This document shows, in pieces, positions 1-5,822 of a DNA stretch of 13,302 nucleotides. The notes under the pieces were generated by a model. That model made no database searches. It saw nothing but the letters and a program-made list of their open reading frames with translations, and was not told the DNA's origin. The DNA comes from Alphaproteobacteria bacterium (GTDB lineage Bacteria > Pseudomonadota > Alphaproteobacteria > Micropepsales > Micropepsaceae). Each line of letters begins with the position of its first letter. Position 1 is the first letter of the stretch. The DNA is taken from assembly GCA_015654715.1 (NCBI GenBank), contig JAATGK010000470.1, positions 1-13,302 on the forward strand. Reading direction: 5' to 3'. The translations under genes were made by a program, and so were the position numbers.

Positions 1-97
1 GCCAGCCCATCCGGCCAAGTTCTCTATCCGCCAGAAAATCAAGTCCGCAGGCTGGGACGACACATTCCTCCTCAGCCTGCTTAGCCATATGCAATAG
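1..97 (+). CDS. C-terminal fragment of an unidentified protein (partial)
   Basis: The second reading frame is open from the window edge to a TAG at 95-97 and gives 31 residues ending in GWDDTFLLSLLSHMQ. The composition (charged Lys/Arg stretch, then a Trp-Asp-Asp and hydrophobic end) looks like a genuine protein tail, and the other two forward frames are less protein-like. I do not recognise the family from so short a tail. The gene converges on thpR, with only 19 bases between the two stops. There is no clear intrinsic terminator in that gap, only a 4-bp CCTC/GAGG stem. The start lies outside the window. Confidence 0.5.
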   Translation, partial: PAHPAKFSIRQKIKSAGWDDTFLLSLLSHMQ

Positions 98-116
98 CCC
101 TGCCTCAAAGGGGAGG

Positions 117-647
117 TTATTGGAGGGGGTATTCCTTCTCCACCCGATAGATGCTGCCGTCGCTGGTCAGCTTTGACGAGTAGAGGCAAAACGCGGTCAC
201 TGCGAACGGTGGGCTGGCGAAAAGCGCGTGATCGGTGAGGTAATCCGCCACCGCGCCGGACGGCGAATGTTTCAGCCGCGCCAGGGTGACGTGCGGCGTG
301 AATTTGCGTGCCTCGGGTTCGCGGCCGATGCGTTGCAAGGCGCTTTCGATCTTGCGGTTGAGGTGAAGCAGCGGCGCGCTCGGGGCCGCGCCCGTCCACA
401 GATCGCGCGGCTTCTTGCCACCGAAACTGCCGGTGCCTTTCAGTTCGAGCGTGAATCCCGGCGCCGCAATCGACGCCAGGGCATCGTCGATGACCAGCGC
501 TTCGGCGCCGTCCACTTCGCCGATAAAGCGCAGGGTAAGATGGAGTTGCTCGCGACGCGACCAGCGCGCGCCGGGCACGCCCGCCTGGATCAGCAGCAGC
601 GCGCGCGCAACCTCGTCAGGCAGGGCTAAGGCCGTGAACAGACGCAT
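117..647 (-). CDS. thpR: RNA 2',3'-cyclic phosphodiesterase (2'-5' RNA ligase family, LigT/ThpR)
   Basis: This 176-residue protein belongs to the 2H phosphoesterase superfamily. Family members hydrolyse 2',3'-cyclic phosphate RNA ends to 2'-phosphates and can reversibly join tRNA half-molecules by a 2'-5' bond; the protein is expected to be cytosolic. Both signature tetrapeptides are present: HLTL at residues 36-39 (within LHLTLRFIGEV) and HVTL at 119-122 (within FTPHVTLARL). The N-terminal MRLFTALALP is the usual LigT start, and the length is normal for the family. The start codon is ATG at 647 with a GAGAG sequence just upstream. The stop of murJ is only 12 bases upstream, so the two are probably co-transcribed. 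The physiological role of bacterial ThpR is poorly defined. Family assignment is firm; the exact substrate is not shown by the sequence. Confidence 0.93.
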   Translation of the reverse strand: MRLFTALALPDEVARALLLIQAGVPGARWSRREQLHLTLRFIGEVDGAEALVIDDALASIAAPGFTLELKGTGSFGGKKPRDLWTGAAPSAPLLHLNRKIESALQRIGREPEARKFTPHVTLARLKHSPSGAVADYLTDHALFASPPFAVTAFCLYSSKLTSDGSIYRVEKEYPLQ

Positions 648-659
648 TGCACTCTCGGT

Positions 660-2186
660 CTAACGCGTAATCGGCAACCGCCGCCGGAACACCAGCACCA
701 CAACGCCATAACCGGCGCAGCCGACCACTCCGGCGGCGAGAAGCGAGACTAGATCACTCAGACTGTGGGAGTGAAGCTGCAGCCCCATAGCGGCCAGTGT
801 CGCGCCGCCCCACGCCCCCGCCCCGGCCGCCGCGGCCGCCAGTACGATCGGAAACAGGGCGCGGCGGAACGACGGCTGGACATGCAGCAGGCCTTTGCGC
901 CGGCCATACCACGTCAACATACCGACATTGACCCAGGCCCCGATCGCGGTGCCGAGCGCAATACCCTCGATGCCGAGATGGAATCCGAGCACCAGCACCA
1001 GCTTGATCGCGATGTTGGAGGCAATGGACGTCACCGTGGCGCGGGCCGGCGTGCCGGTGTCGTGACGGGCGTAGAAGGTCGAGGCGGTGATGCGGACCAA
1101 GACCATCGCCGGCAACCCGATGCCATAGGCCATCAGCGCTACCGCCGCTTGCGCCGCCGCTTCCCGGTTGAAGGCGCCGTGGGCGAAAATCGCCCGCATG
1201 ATGGTGTCGGGAATGAACAGGAACACCAGCACGAACGGCAGCGCCAAGAGCAGTGCCAGCGACGCGGCGCGGTTCTGAGCGGCGTCGGAGCCGGCGACAT
1301 CGCCCTTGGCCAGCCGCGTCGACATTTCCGGCAGCAGCACGGTGCCGAGCGCCAGACCAAGCACGCCGAGCGGCAACTGGTTGATGCGGTCGCCGTAATA
1401 GAGCGCGGTCAGACTACCGGACGGCAACAGACTGGCGATGATGGTATCGACGAAGGGCGAGATGGTGACCGAGGCAGTGCCGAAAGTGACGGCGCCGACC
1501 GCCACGAAGAATTCTTTGATCTCGGGTGTCCAGTGCGGCAGGTGCAAATGCAGGACAACCCCGTCGCGCGCTGCGGCCCACAACATGAACGCGAGTTGCG
1601 TGACGCCGCCGAGCAGCACACCCCAGGCGGCCGCATAAGCCGCATTGGGAAACCATGGCGTCAGCAGCAACGTGGCAATCATCGCCAGATTGAGAAAGTT
1701 CGACCACGCCGCCGCCGCCCAGAACTTCTCGATCGCGTTCAGCATCGCCGAAAGCTGCACCACCACCACGGTGAGGATCAGATAAGGAAAGGTGATGCGC
1801 GACAGCGTCGTGGCCAGTTCCACCTGCCCGGGCTGGTTGACGAAGCCCGGCGCCAACAGCCGCACCAGCCACGGCATCGCCGCCAGCGCTGCGATCAACA
1901 CGATGGCCTGGGTCAGAATCTGCCAGGAATAGACATCGTCGCCGAAACGCGCCGCCTCCTCGTGTTTACCCTTGGCGTGGAGCGCGGCGTAGCGCGGCAG
2001 AAACGCCGGATTGAGCGTGCCTTCGCCGAAAATCGCGCGGAAATAGTTGGGAAAGCGAAATGCCACCAGGAACGCGTCCGACAGCGCGCCTTTGCCGAGC
2101 ACACTCGCCATCAAAACGTCGCGGAAGAACCCCGTGACGCGGGACAGCAGTGTGAAGCCGCCGACGGACAACAGTCGCTTAAACAT
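660..2186 (-). CDS. murJ: Lipid II flippase MurJ (MviN)
   Basis: This inner-membrane MOP-superfamily protein flips lipid-linked peptidoglycan precursor from the cytoplasmic to the periplasmic face. From ATG 2186 it is 508 residues, normal for MurJ, with hydrophobic segments along the whole length consistent with the family's 14 helices. The N-terminal block SRVTGFFRDVLMAS, then SDAFLVAFRFPN and FRAIFGEGTLNPAF, is diagnostic. Aligned by eye to E. coli MurJ, the functionally important residues are kept: Arg16, Arg22, Asp37 and Arg50 (E. coli Arg18, Arg24, Asp39, Arg52), and Arg267 in YYGDR (E. coli Arg270). The frame stays open upstream to a GTG at 2204 that would add MPYRNF. I prefer the ATG because MFKRLLSVGG matches the usual alphaproteobacterial N-terminus. 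thpR follows 12 bases downstream. The gene is divergent from the Bax-inhibitor-like gene. Confidence 0.95.
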   Translation of the reverse strand: MFKRLLSVGGFTLLSRVTGFFRDVLMASVLGKGALSDAFLVAFRFPNYFRAIFGEGTLNPAFLPRYAALHAKGKHEEAARFGDDVYSWQILTQAIVLIAALAAMPWLVRLLAPGFVNQPGQVELATTLSRITFPYLILTVVVVQLSAMLNAIEKFWAAAAWSNFLNLAMIATLLLTPWFPNAAYAAAWGVLLGGVTQLAFMLWAAARDGVVLHLHLPHWTPEIKEFFVAVGAVTFGTASVTISPFVDTIIASLLPSGSLTALYYGDRINQLPLGVLGLALGTVLLPEMSTRLAKGDVAGSDAAQNRAASLALLLALPFVLVFLFIPDTIMRAIFAHGAFNREAAAQAAVALMAYGIGLPAMVLVRITASTFYARHDTGTPARATVTSIASNIAIKLVLVLGFHLGIEGIALGTAIGAWVNVGMLTWYGRRKGLLHVQPSFRRALFPIVLAAAAAGAGAWGGATLAAMGLQLHSHSLSDLVSLLAAGVVGCAGYGVVVLVFRRRLPITR

Positions 2187-2305
2187 GAAATTCCGGTAAG
2201 GCACGGGGTTAGCAGGTGCGCATCCTTAGCCCGACGGCGCCAAAACGTCGATCCGGCGAAGCGCTGCATGTATGCGAAATTGCGCATCATTCGCCAACCT
2301 GAGCC

Positions 2306-2336
2306 TTGAATGGGAGCCTGCCAAATCCGATATTAT
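2306..2336 (+). promoter_or_regulatory. Candidate sigma-70-type promoter for the Bax-inhibitor-1 family gene
   Basis: A TTGAAT hexamer (2306-2311) and a TATTAT hexamer (2331-2336) lie upstream of the start at 2379. The 19-base spacer is longer than the ideal 17, which lowers confidence. The -10 element sits inside the 13-base palindrome CCGATA-T-TATCGG (2327-2339), which could be an operator or chance. The 192-base gap between murJ and this gene must hold promoters in both directions. I could not single out one for murJ. Confidence 0.35.
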
Positions 2337-2363
2337 CGGTGAGTTACGGCCTCCACCGGCCGC

Positions 2364-2372
2364 AAGGAAGGA
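2364..2372 (+). promoter_or_regulatory. Strong ribosome binding site of the Bax-inhibitor-1 family gene
   Basis: The sequence AAGGAAGGA contains two overlapping Shine-Dalgarno cores and ends 6 bases before the ATG at 2379. It is one of the strongest ribosome binding sites in the window, and it fixes the start codon. Confidence 0.8.
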
Positions 2373-2378
2373 ATACCT

Positions 2379-3137
2379 ATGGCTGACTTCGAGACCAACC
2401 GCTTTATCCGCACCCAAGCGGACGTAACCGGCGCCGTCGACGCCGGCCTGCGCAAGTACATGCTGCAGGTTTACAACTACATGTTCCTGGCGCTGGTCGT
2501 GACCGGCCTGACGGCTTACTGGGTCTTCGGCCTGTCGGTCGTCACCGATTCGGCGACCGGGCGCATCACCGATCTGACGGATATCGGACGGACGCTTTAC
2601 GGCTCGCCGCTCAAATGGGTGCTGATGTTCGCGCCTTTGGCGCTGGTCCTGTTCATCAACGCCCGTTTCAACCGCATGAGCCTCGGCGGCGCACAAGCCT
2701 CGTTCTGGATCTTCTCCGGACTGATCGGCGTGTCGATGTCGATCATCTTCGTGGTGTTCACCATGATGAGCATCGCGCAGGTGTTCTTCATCACCGCGGC
2801 GGCGTTCGGCGGCCTCAGCCTCTACGGCTACACCACCAAGCGTGATCTGACCGGCATCGGCTCGTTCCTGATCATGGGCGTGTGGGGCATCATCATCGCC
2901 AGCGTCGTCAACATTTTCCTGCACAACTCGGCGATGCAGTGGATGATCTCGATCGCGGGCGTCGGCATCTTCGCCGGCCTCACCGCTTACGACACGCAGA
3001 AAATAAAGGAAATTTACTATACGGGCGACGGTGAGGTGGTTGCAGGCAAGAAGGCGATCATGGGTTCGCTGTCGCTCTATCTCGACTTCATCAACATGTT
3101 CCAATTCCTGTTGTCGCTGATGGGCAGCCGCCGCTGA
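2379..3137 (+). CDS. Bax inhibitor-1/YccA (TMBIM) family inner-membrane protein
   Basis: This 252-residue polytopic membrane protein has about seven hydrophobic helices after a soluble N-terminus of about 25 residues. Recognisable family features are LRKYMLQVYNYMFLALVVTG at the first helix and the C-terminal pair AYDTQKIKE and LYLDFINMFQFLL. Asp205 and Asp236 in the last two helices are plausible counterparts of the di-aspartyl pH sensor described in bacterial YetJ (Asp171/Asp195). Proteobacterial members include YccA, a modulator of the FtsH protease, and YbhL; structurally studied members behave as pH-sensitive calcium leak channels. The start is fixed by a strong Shine-Dalgarno. The gene has its own intrinsic terminator and appears monocistronic. 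Family assignment is firm; the biological role here is not determined. Confidence 0.93.
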   Translation: MADFETNRFIRTQADVTGAVDAGLRKYMLQVYNYMFLALVVTGLTAYWVFGLSVVTDSATGRITDLTDIGRTLYGSPLKWVLMFAPLALVLFINARFNRMSLGGAQASFWIFSGLIGVSMSIIFVVFTMMSIAQVFFITAAAFGGLSLYGYTTKRDLTGIGSFLIMGVWGIIIASVVNIFLHNSAMQWMISIAGVGIFAGLTAYDTQKIKEIYYTGDGEVVAGKKAIMGSLSLYLDFINMFQFLLSLMGSRR

Positions 3138-3161
3138 TCGACTCCAGGTTGTGATTTGGAG

Positions 3162-3190
3162 AGGCCCCGGAGTCGATTCCGGGGCCTTTT
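3162..3190 (+). terminator. Intrinsic (Rho-independent) terminator after the Bax-inhibitor-1 family gene
   Basis: A perfect 9-bp stem GGCCCCGGA (3163-3171) / TCCGGGGCC (3178-3186) encloses the 6-base loop GTCGAT and is followed directly by TTTT (3187-3190). An A-T pair (3162/3187) can extend the stem. It begins 25 bases after the stop codon at 3137. Confidence 0.9.
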
Positions 3191-3624
3191 CGTTTGCGCT
3201 GAATACGAACGCAGAAAAACCGGCACAACTTGCCGCAGTGTGACAGTGCGGCGGCGTGGCGCGGCTCGTGGTGTGCTGAATCGCGCGCGAAAACAAGGCT
3301 CTGGAAACGGTTCCGGAAAATGAAGTGTCTTACATGTTACAAAGAATGAATGATCGCCTTCAAATCGTCACCTTTGCACCATGTACGTGCCTTCATGCCC
3401 CCTGATAACCCGCTACCTCGGCTGGTTGGATTTGGTGTTGCTCTCGTGACTATCAAGCCCCCCAGCCCCCCAGTTGCGGGGCGGCCCTGATCCGGCCAGC
3501 CGAACTTCTCCCTTAATCTACCTTGGCCTGCGCGGCTCTCTCCGCCGCGCGACCTCTTGCGTGGCGCGTCTCCGCGCCGTGGCCGCCATCGCGCGTCCGC
3601 CGCTGGATGAGGGGGGGCGACGGC
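3191..3624. other. Gene-poor intergenic stretch with several GC-rich hairpins
   Basis: No convincing gene was found on either strand, and no RNA gene was recognised. Visible structures are a hairpin CCGCA/TGCGG (3233-3251), a tandem pair of CCCCCCAG (3458-3465 and 3466-3473) followed by a GGGG able to pair with it, and two adjacent hairpins: GCGCGG/CCGCGC (3530-3550) and GGCGCG/CGCGCC (3563-3578, 4-base loop). The last two lie just beyond the 3' end of the minus-strand gene that stops at 3625. They lack a T-tract on either strand, so they are not standard terminators. Confidence 0.6.
3530..3578. repeat. Two adjacent short GC-rich inverted repeats
   Basis: Stem one is GCGCGG (3530-3535) with CCGCGC (3545-3550). 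Stem two is GGCGCG (3563-3568) with CGCGCC (3573-3578) around the loop TCTC. The pair sits about 45-95 bases past the stop of the small membrane protein gene. It could stabilise that transcript's 3' end or be an extragenic palindromic element. No U-tract follows. Confidence 0.45.
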
Positions 3625-3993
3625 TTAGAAGCCGAGCTTTTTCAGAATCGCGCCCATCTGTCCGAAAGCGCCGCCGACCGCACCGGTGAGAATCGAAATC
3701 CCGGTGCCGGTGGAAACCATCACGCCCACCGAATCACCGAGCAGCACCGCCAGCACCAGCCCCGGAACGACGCACAGCCCGCCGGCGATCGCGCCGCCGA
3801 GGGCGCCGGCGCCGTAGCTGCGGCCGTGAATCAGGCCATAGAGGTACCCGGCCGATGCGGAAATCATCGCCCTGCCGAACAGAAAAAGATGGATACCGAC
3901 CCAGACCCACAGGTGTCCGGCGCCCGCAAGCAAAAGCTGCAAAACCGTTCCGGCGAGGGCGGTTCGAAGCACGAGGCGGGGATCAAGTGTCAT
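3625..3993 (-). CDS. Small glycine-rich hydrophobic membrane protein, function unknown
   Basis: This 122-residue protein is almost entirely hydrophobic, with about four membrane segments: near residues 8-30, 32-55, 60-85 and 88-115. It has short basic ends, MTLDPRLVLR at the start and ILKKLGF at the end. The middle is rich in glycine and small residues (GAGALGGAIAGGL, GAVGGAFGQMGAI), which suggests tightly packed helices. I do not recognise the family. The even hydrophobic pattern over the full length argues for a real gene, while the opposite-strand reading frame is rich in His/Gln/Arg, as shadows are. Shine-Dalgarno support at the ATG (3993) is weak. The gene is divergent from the ABC transporter operon, so it could share its control region, but no functional link is visible. 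Confidence 0.7.
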   Translation of the reverse strand: MTLDPRLVLRTALAGTVLQLLLAGAGHLWVWVGIHLFLFGRAMISASAGYLYGLIHGRSYGAGALGGAIAGGLCVVPGLVLAVLLGDSVGVMVSTGTGISILTGAVGGAFGQMGAILKKLGF

Positions 3994-4065
3994 GTCGCGT
4001 CGGCCCCATAAGCCATGTCCAATTCGTAACCTCTCCAGGGTTGCGGGTGAAAGGCGATTTCTCTA

Positions 4066-4104
4066 ATGGATTTACCCCTTTTAGCGCGCCGCAACCTTCC
4101 ATGA
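4066..4104 (+). other. Candidate 12-codon upstream ORF overlapping the ABC ATPase start
   Basis: An ATG at 4066 begins the short frame MDLPLLARRNLP, whose TGA (4102-4104) overlaps the ATPase start codon as ATGA. A GAAAGG Shine-Dalgarno-like element (4049-4054) precedes it by 11 bases, whereas the ATPase ATG itself has no visible Shine-Dalgarno. This arrangement would allow translational coupling. Translation of so short a frame is inferred, not shown. Confidence 0.4.
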
Positions 4105-5060
4105 TCGAGATTGAAGGACTCACCAAACGCTTCGGGCCGATGACGGCCGTGGCCAGCCTTAGTCTGCACGTTGCCAAGGGCGAAGTCCTGGGATTTTTGG
4201 GGCCAAATGGCGCCGGCAAATCCACCACCATGAAGATGATTACCGGTTTCCTAGCGCCCGACGCGGGAACGGTGACCGTCTGCGGCCACGATATCGAAGC
4301 CGACACCACCAAGGCGCAAGCGCTCATCGGCTATCTACCGGAAGGCGCACCGGCGTACGGCGACATGACGGCGCGCCAGTTCCTCAGTTTCATTGCCGAA
4401 GTGCGCGGCTTCAAAGGTGCCGAGGCCAAGGCGCGCGTCGCCGCCGTGGTGGAAAAAACCGAACTCGTGCCGGTGCTGGAACAGCCGATCGAAACGCTGT
4501 CGAAGGGCTTCAAGCGCCGCGTCGGCCTCGCCCAAGCGATCCTGCACGATCCGCCGGTCCTCATCATGGACGAGCCGACCGACGGCCTCGATCCCAATCA
4601 GAAACATGCCGTGCGCGGCCTCATCCGCGATATGGCGGCGGAAAAGGCGATCATCGTCTCCACCCATCTGCTCGAGGAAGTGGAAGCGATCTGCACCCGC
4701 GCCGTGATTATCGACCGCGGCGCCATCGTCGCCGACGGCACGCCGGCCGAACTCCTCGCGCGCTCGCGTTATCACAATGCCGTGACTCTGACATTGGCGA
4801 CGGCTGAAGCCGAAGGCGCCAGCGCCAAGTTGAAGACGCTCCCCATGGTGGCGCAAGTCGAACGCAAAGCCCTCGGCGACGCGATCCGGCTGACCGCCTT
4901 CCCCAAAAGCGGCGCGCTGTTGATCGAAGCCGTCAGTGCGCTGGCCGCCCGCGAGAACTGGACCGTGAAAGAGCTTTACGCCGAACCGGGACGCCTCGAC
5001 GAAGTCTTCCGCGCCATTACCACGTCGGATGCGGCCAGAGCGAAAGCGGCACGGAAATGA
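4101..5060 (+). CDS. ABC transporter ATP-binding protein, ABC-2/GldA-like
   Basis: This 319-residue cytoplasmic ATPase powers the transporter formed with the permease encoded next. All nucleotide-binding motifs are present: Walker A GPNGAGKST (34-42), signature LSKGFKRRVG (133-142), Walker B VLIMDEPTDGLD (153-164) and H-loop His189 in STHLLEE. The Q-loop position reads GYLPEG (77-82), with Glu rather than Gln, as I recall for GldA-type and related ABC-2 ATPases. Residues from about 215 on form a C-terminal accessory region typical of this subclass. The frame is open further upstream, but MIEIEGLTKRFG is the canonical ABC N-terminus and there is no usable upstream ATG in frame. The stop overlaps the permease start by 4 bases (ATGA). 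Gene order points to the GldA-GldF-GldG transporter class. The substrate is unknown. Confidence 0.93.
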   Translation: MIEIEGLTKRFGPMTAVASLSLHVAKGEVLGFLGPNGAGKSTTMKMITGFLAPDAGTVTVCGHDIEADTTKAQALIGYLPEGAPAYGDMTARQFLSFIAEVRGFKGAEAKARVAAVVEKTELVPVLEQPIETLSKGFKRRVGLAQAILHDPPVLIMDEPTDGLDPNQKHAVRGLIRDMAAEKAIIVSTHLLEEVEAICTRAVIIDRGAIVADGTPAELLARSRYHNAVTLTLATAEAEGASAKLKTLPMVAQVERKALGDAIRLTAFPKSGALLIEAVSALAARENWTVKELYAEPGRLDEVFRAITTSDAARAKAARK

Positions 5061-5821
5061 ACGCCATGACCCGTCTTTCCGCCGCCTTCCACCACGTCTG
5101 GCCGATCTTCAAGCGCGAGTTCGCCGGCTATTTCGCGACGCCCTTGGCCTATGTCTTCATCGTGATCTTCCTGTTCACGATGGGCGCCTTCACCTTCTAT
5201 GTCGGCCATTTCTACGATAACGGCATCGCCGATCTGTCGGTGTTCTTCGGCTATCACCCCTGGCTTTATCTCTTCCTGGTACCGGCGATTTCGATGCGGC
5301 TATGGGCCGATGAGCGGCGCAGCGGCACGATGGAACTGCTCCTCACCTTGCCGGTGCCGCTGTGGGCCACCGTGGTCGGCAAATATCTCGCCGCCTGGGC
5401 TTTCACCGGTATCGCCCTCGCCCTCACCTTCCCGATCTGGCTGACGGTCAATTTCCTCGGCCAGCCCGACAACGGCGTCATCCTGGCGAGCTATATCGGC
5501 TCGTTCCTGGTCGCCGGCGGCTATCTGGCCATTGGCGCCTGCATCTCGGCCACCACCAACAATCAGGTGATTGCCTTCGTCGTCAGCGTGGTGGTGTGCT
5601 TTTTGTTCACCGTCTCCGGCTCGCCCTTGGTGCTCGACGTCTTCCGCGCCTGGGCGCCCGATGCGCTCACCGAGGCCGTCGCCTCGTTCAGCTTCGTGAC
5701 CCATTTCACCGCCATCACCCAAGGCGTGCTCGATTTGCGCGACCTCGTCTTCTTTTTCTCGCTGATCGCGTTGTTCCTGACCGCCAATATCGTGGTGGTC
5801 GATCTCAAGAAGGGAGGCTGA
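5057..5821 (+). CDS. ABC-2 type transporter permease, GldF-like
   Basis: This 254-residue integral membrane protein has about six hydrophobic helices, near residues 30-50, 62-82, 104-129, 141-165, 171-190 and 229-250. The cytoplasmic motif WADERRSGTMELLLTLPV (83-100) after the second helix is the conserved coupling region of this permease class (ADE.RSGT.E.LLTLP in the family) and is expected to contact the ATPase. A preceding amphipathic stretch, FKREFAGYFATPLAY, is also typical. The ATG at 5057 overlaps the ATPase stop by 4 bases; a second in-frame ATG three codons later is an alternative. The GldG-like gene starts one base after its stop. The assignment as partner of the neighbouring ATPase is strong. 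Direction of transport and substrate cannot be read from the sequence. Confidence 0.92.
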   Translation: MNAMTRLSAAFHHVWPIFKREFAGYFATPLAYVFIVIFLFTMGAFTFYVGHFYDNGIADLSVFFGYHPWLYLFLVPAISMRLWADERRSGTMELLLTLPVPLWATVVGKYLAAWAFTGIALALTFPIWLTVNFLGQPDNGVILASYIGSFLVAGGYLAIGACISATTNNQVIAFVVSVVVCFLFTVSGSPLVLDVFRAWAPDALTEAVASFSFVTHFTAITQGVLDLRDLVFFFSLIALFLTANIVVVDLKKGG

Positions 5822-5822
5822 G

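Noticed and set aside
98..116. Possible bidirectional terminator between the first gene fragment and thpR
   Set aside because: The only stem is 4 bp (CCTC/GAGG) with a poor T-run, too weak to call.
765..2309. A 514-codon plus-strand frame opposite murJ
   Set aside because: It is rich in Arg, Gln, His and Gly with no hydrophobic core. It is the antisense shadow of a GC-rich membrane protein gene, and murJ is unmistakable on the other strand.
2226..3296. A 356-codon minus-strand frame opposite the Bax-inhibitor-1 gene
   Set aside because: Its His/Asp/Glu/Arg-rich, low-order sequence mirrors hydrophobic codons on the plus strand. It also runs through the terminator at 3162-3190.
3523..4011. 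A 162-codon plus-strand frame opposite the small membrane protein
   Set aside because: It has shadow-like composition (many Gln, His, Asn, Arg) and no ribosome site. The minus-strand frame has a coherent hydrophobic pattern.
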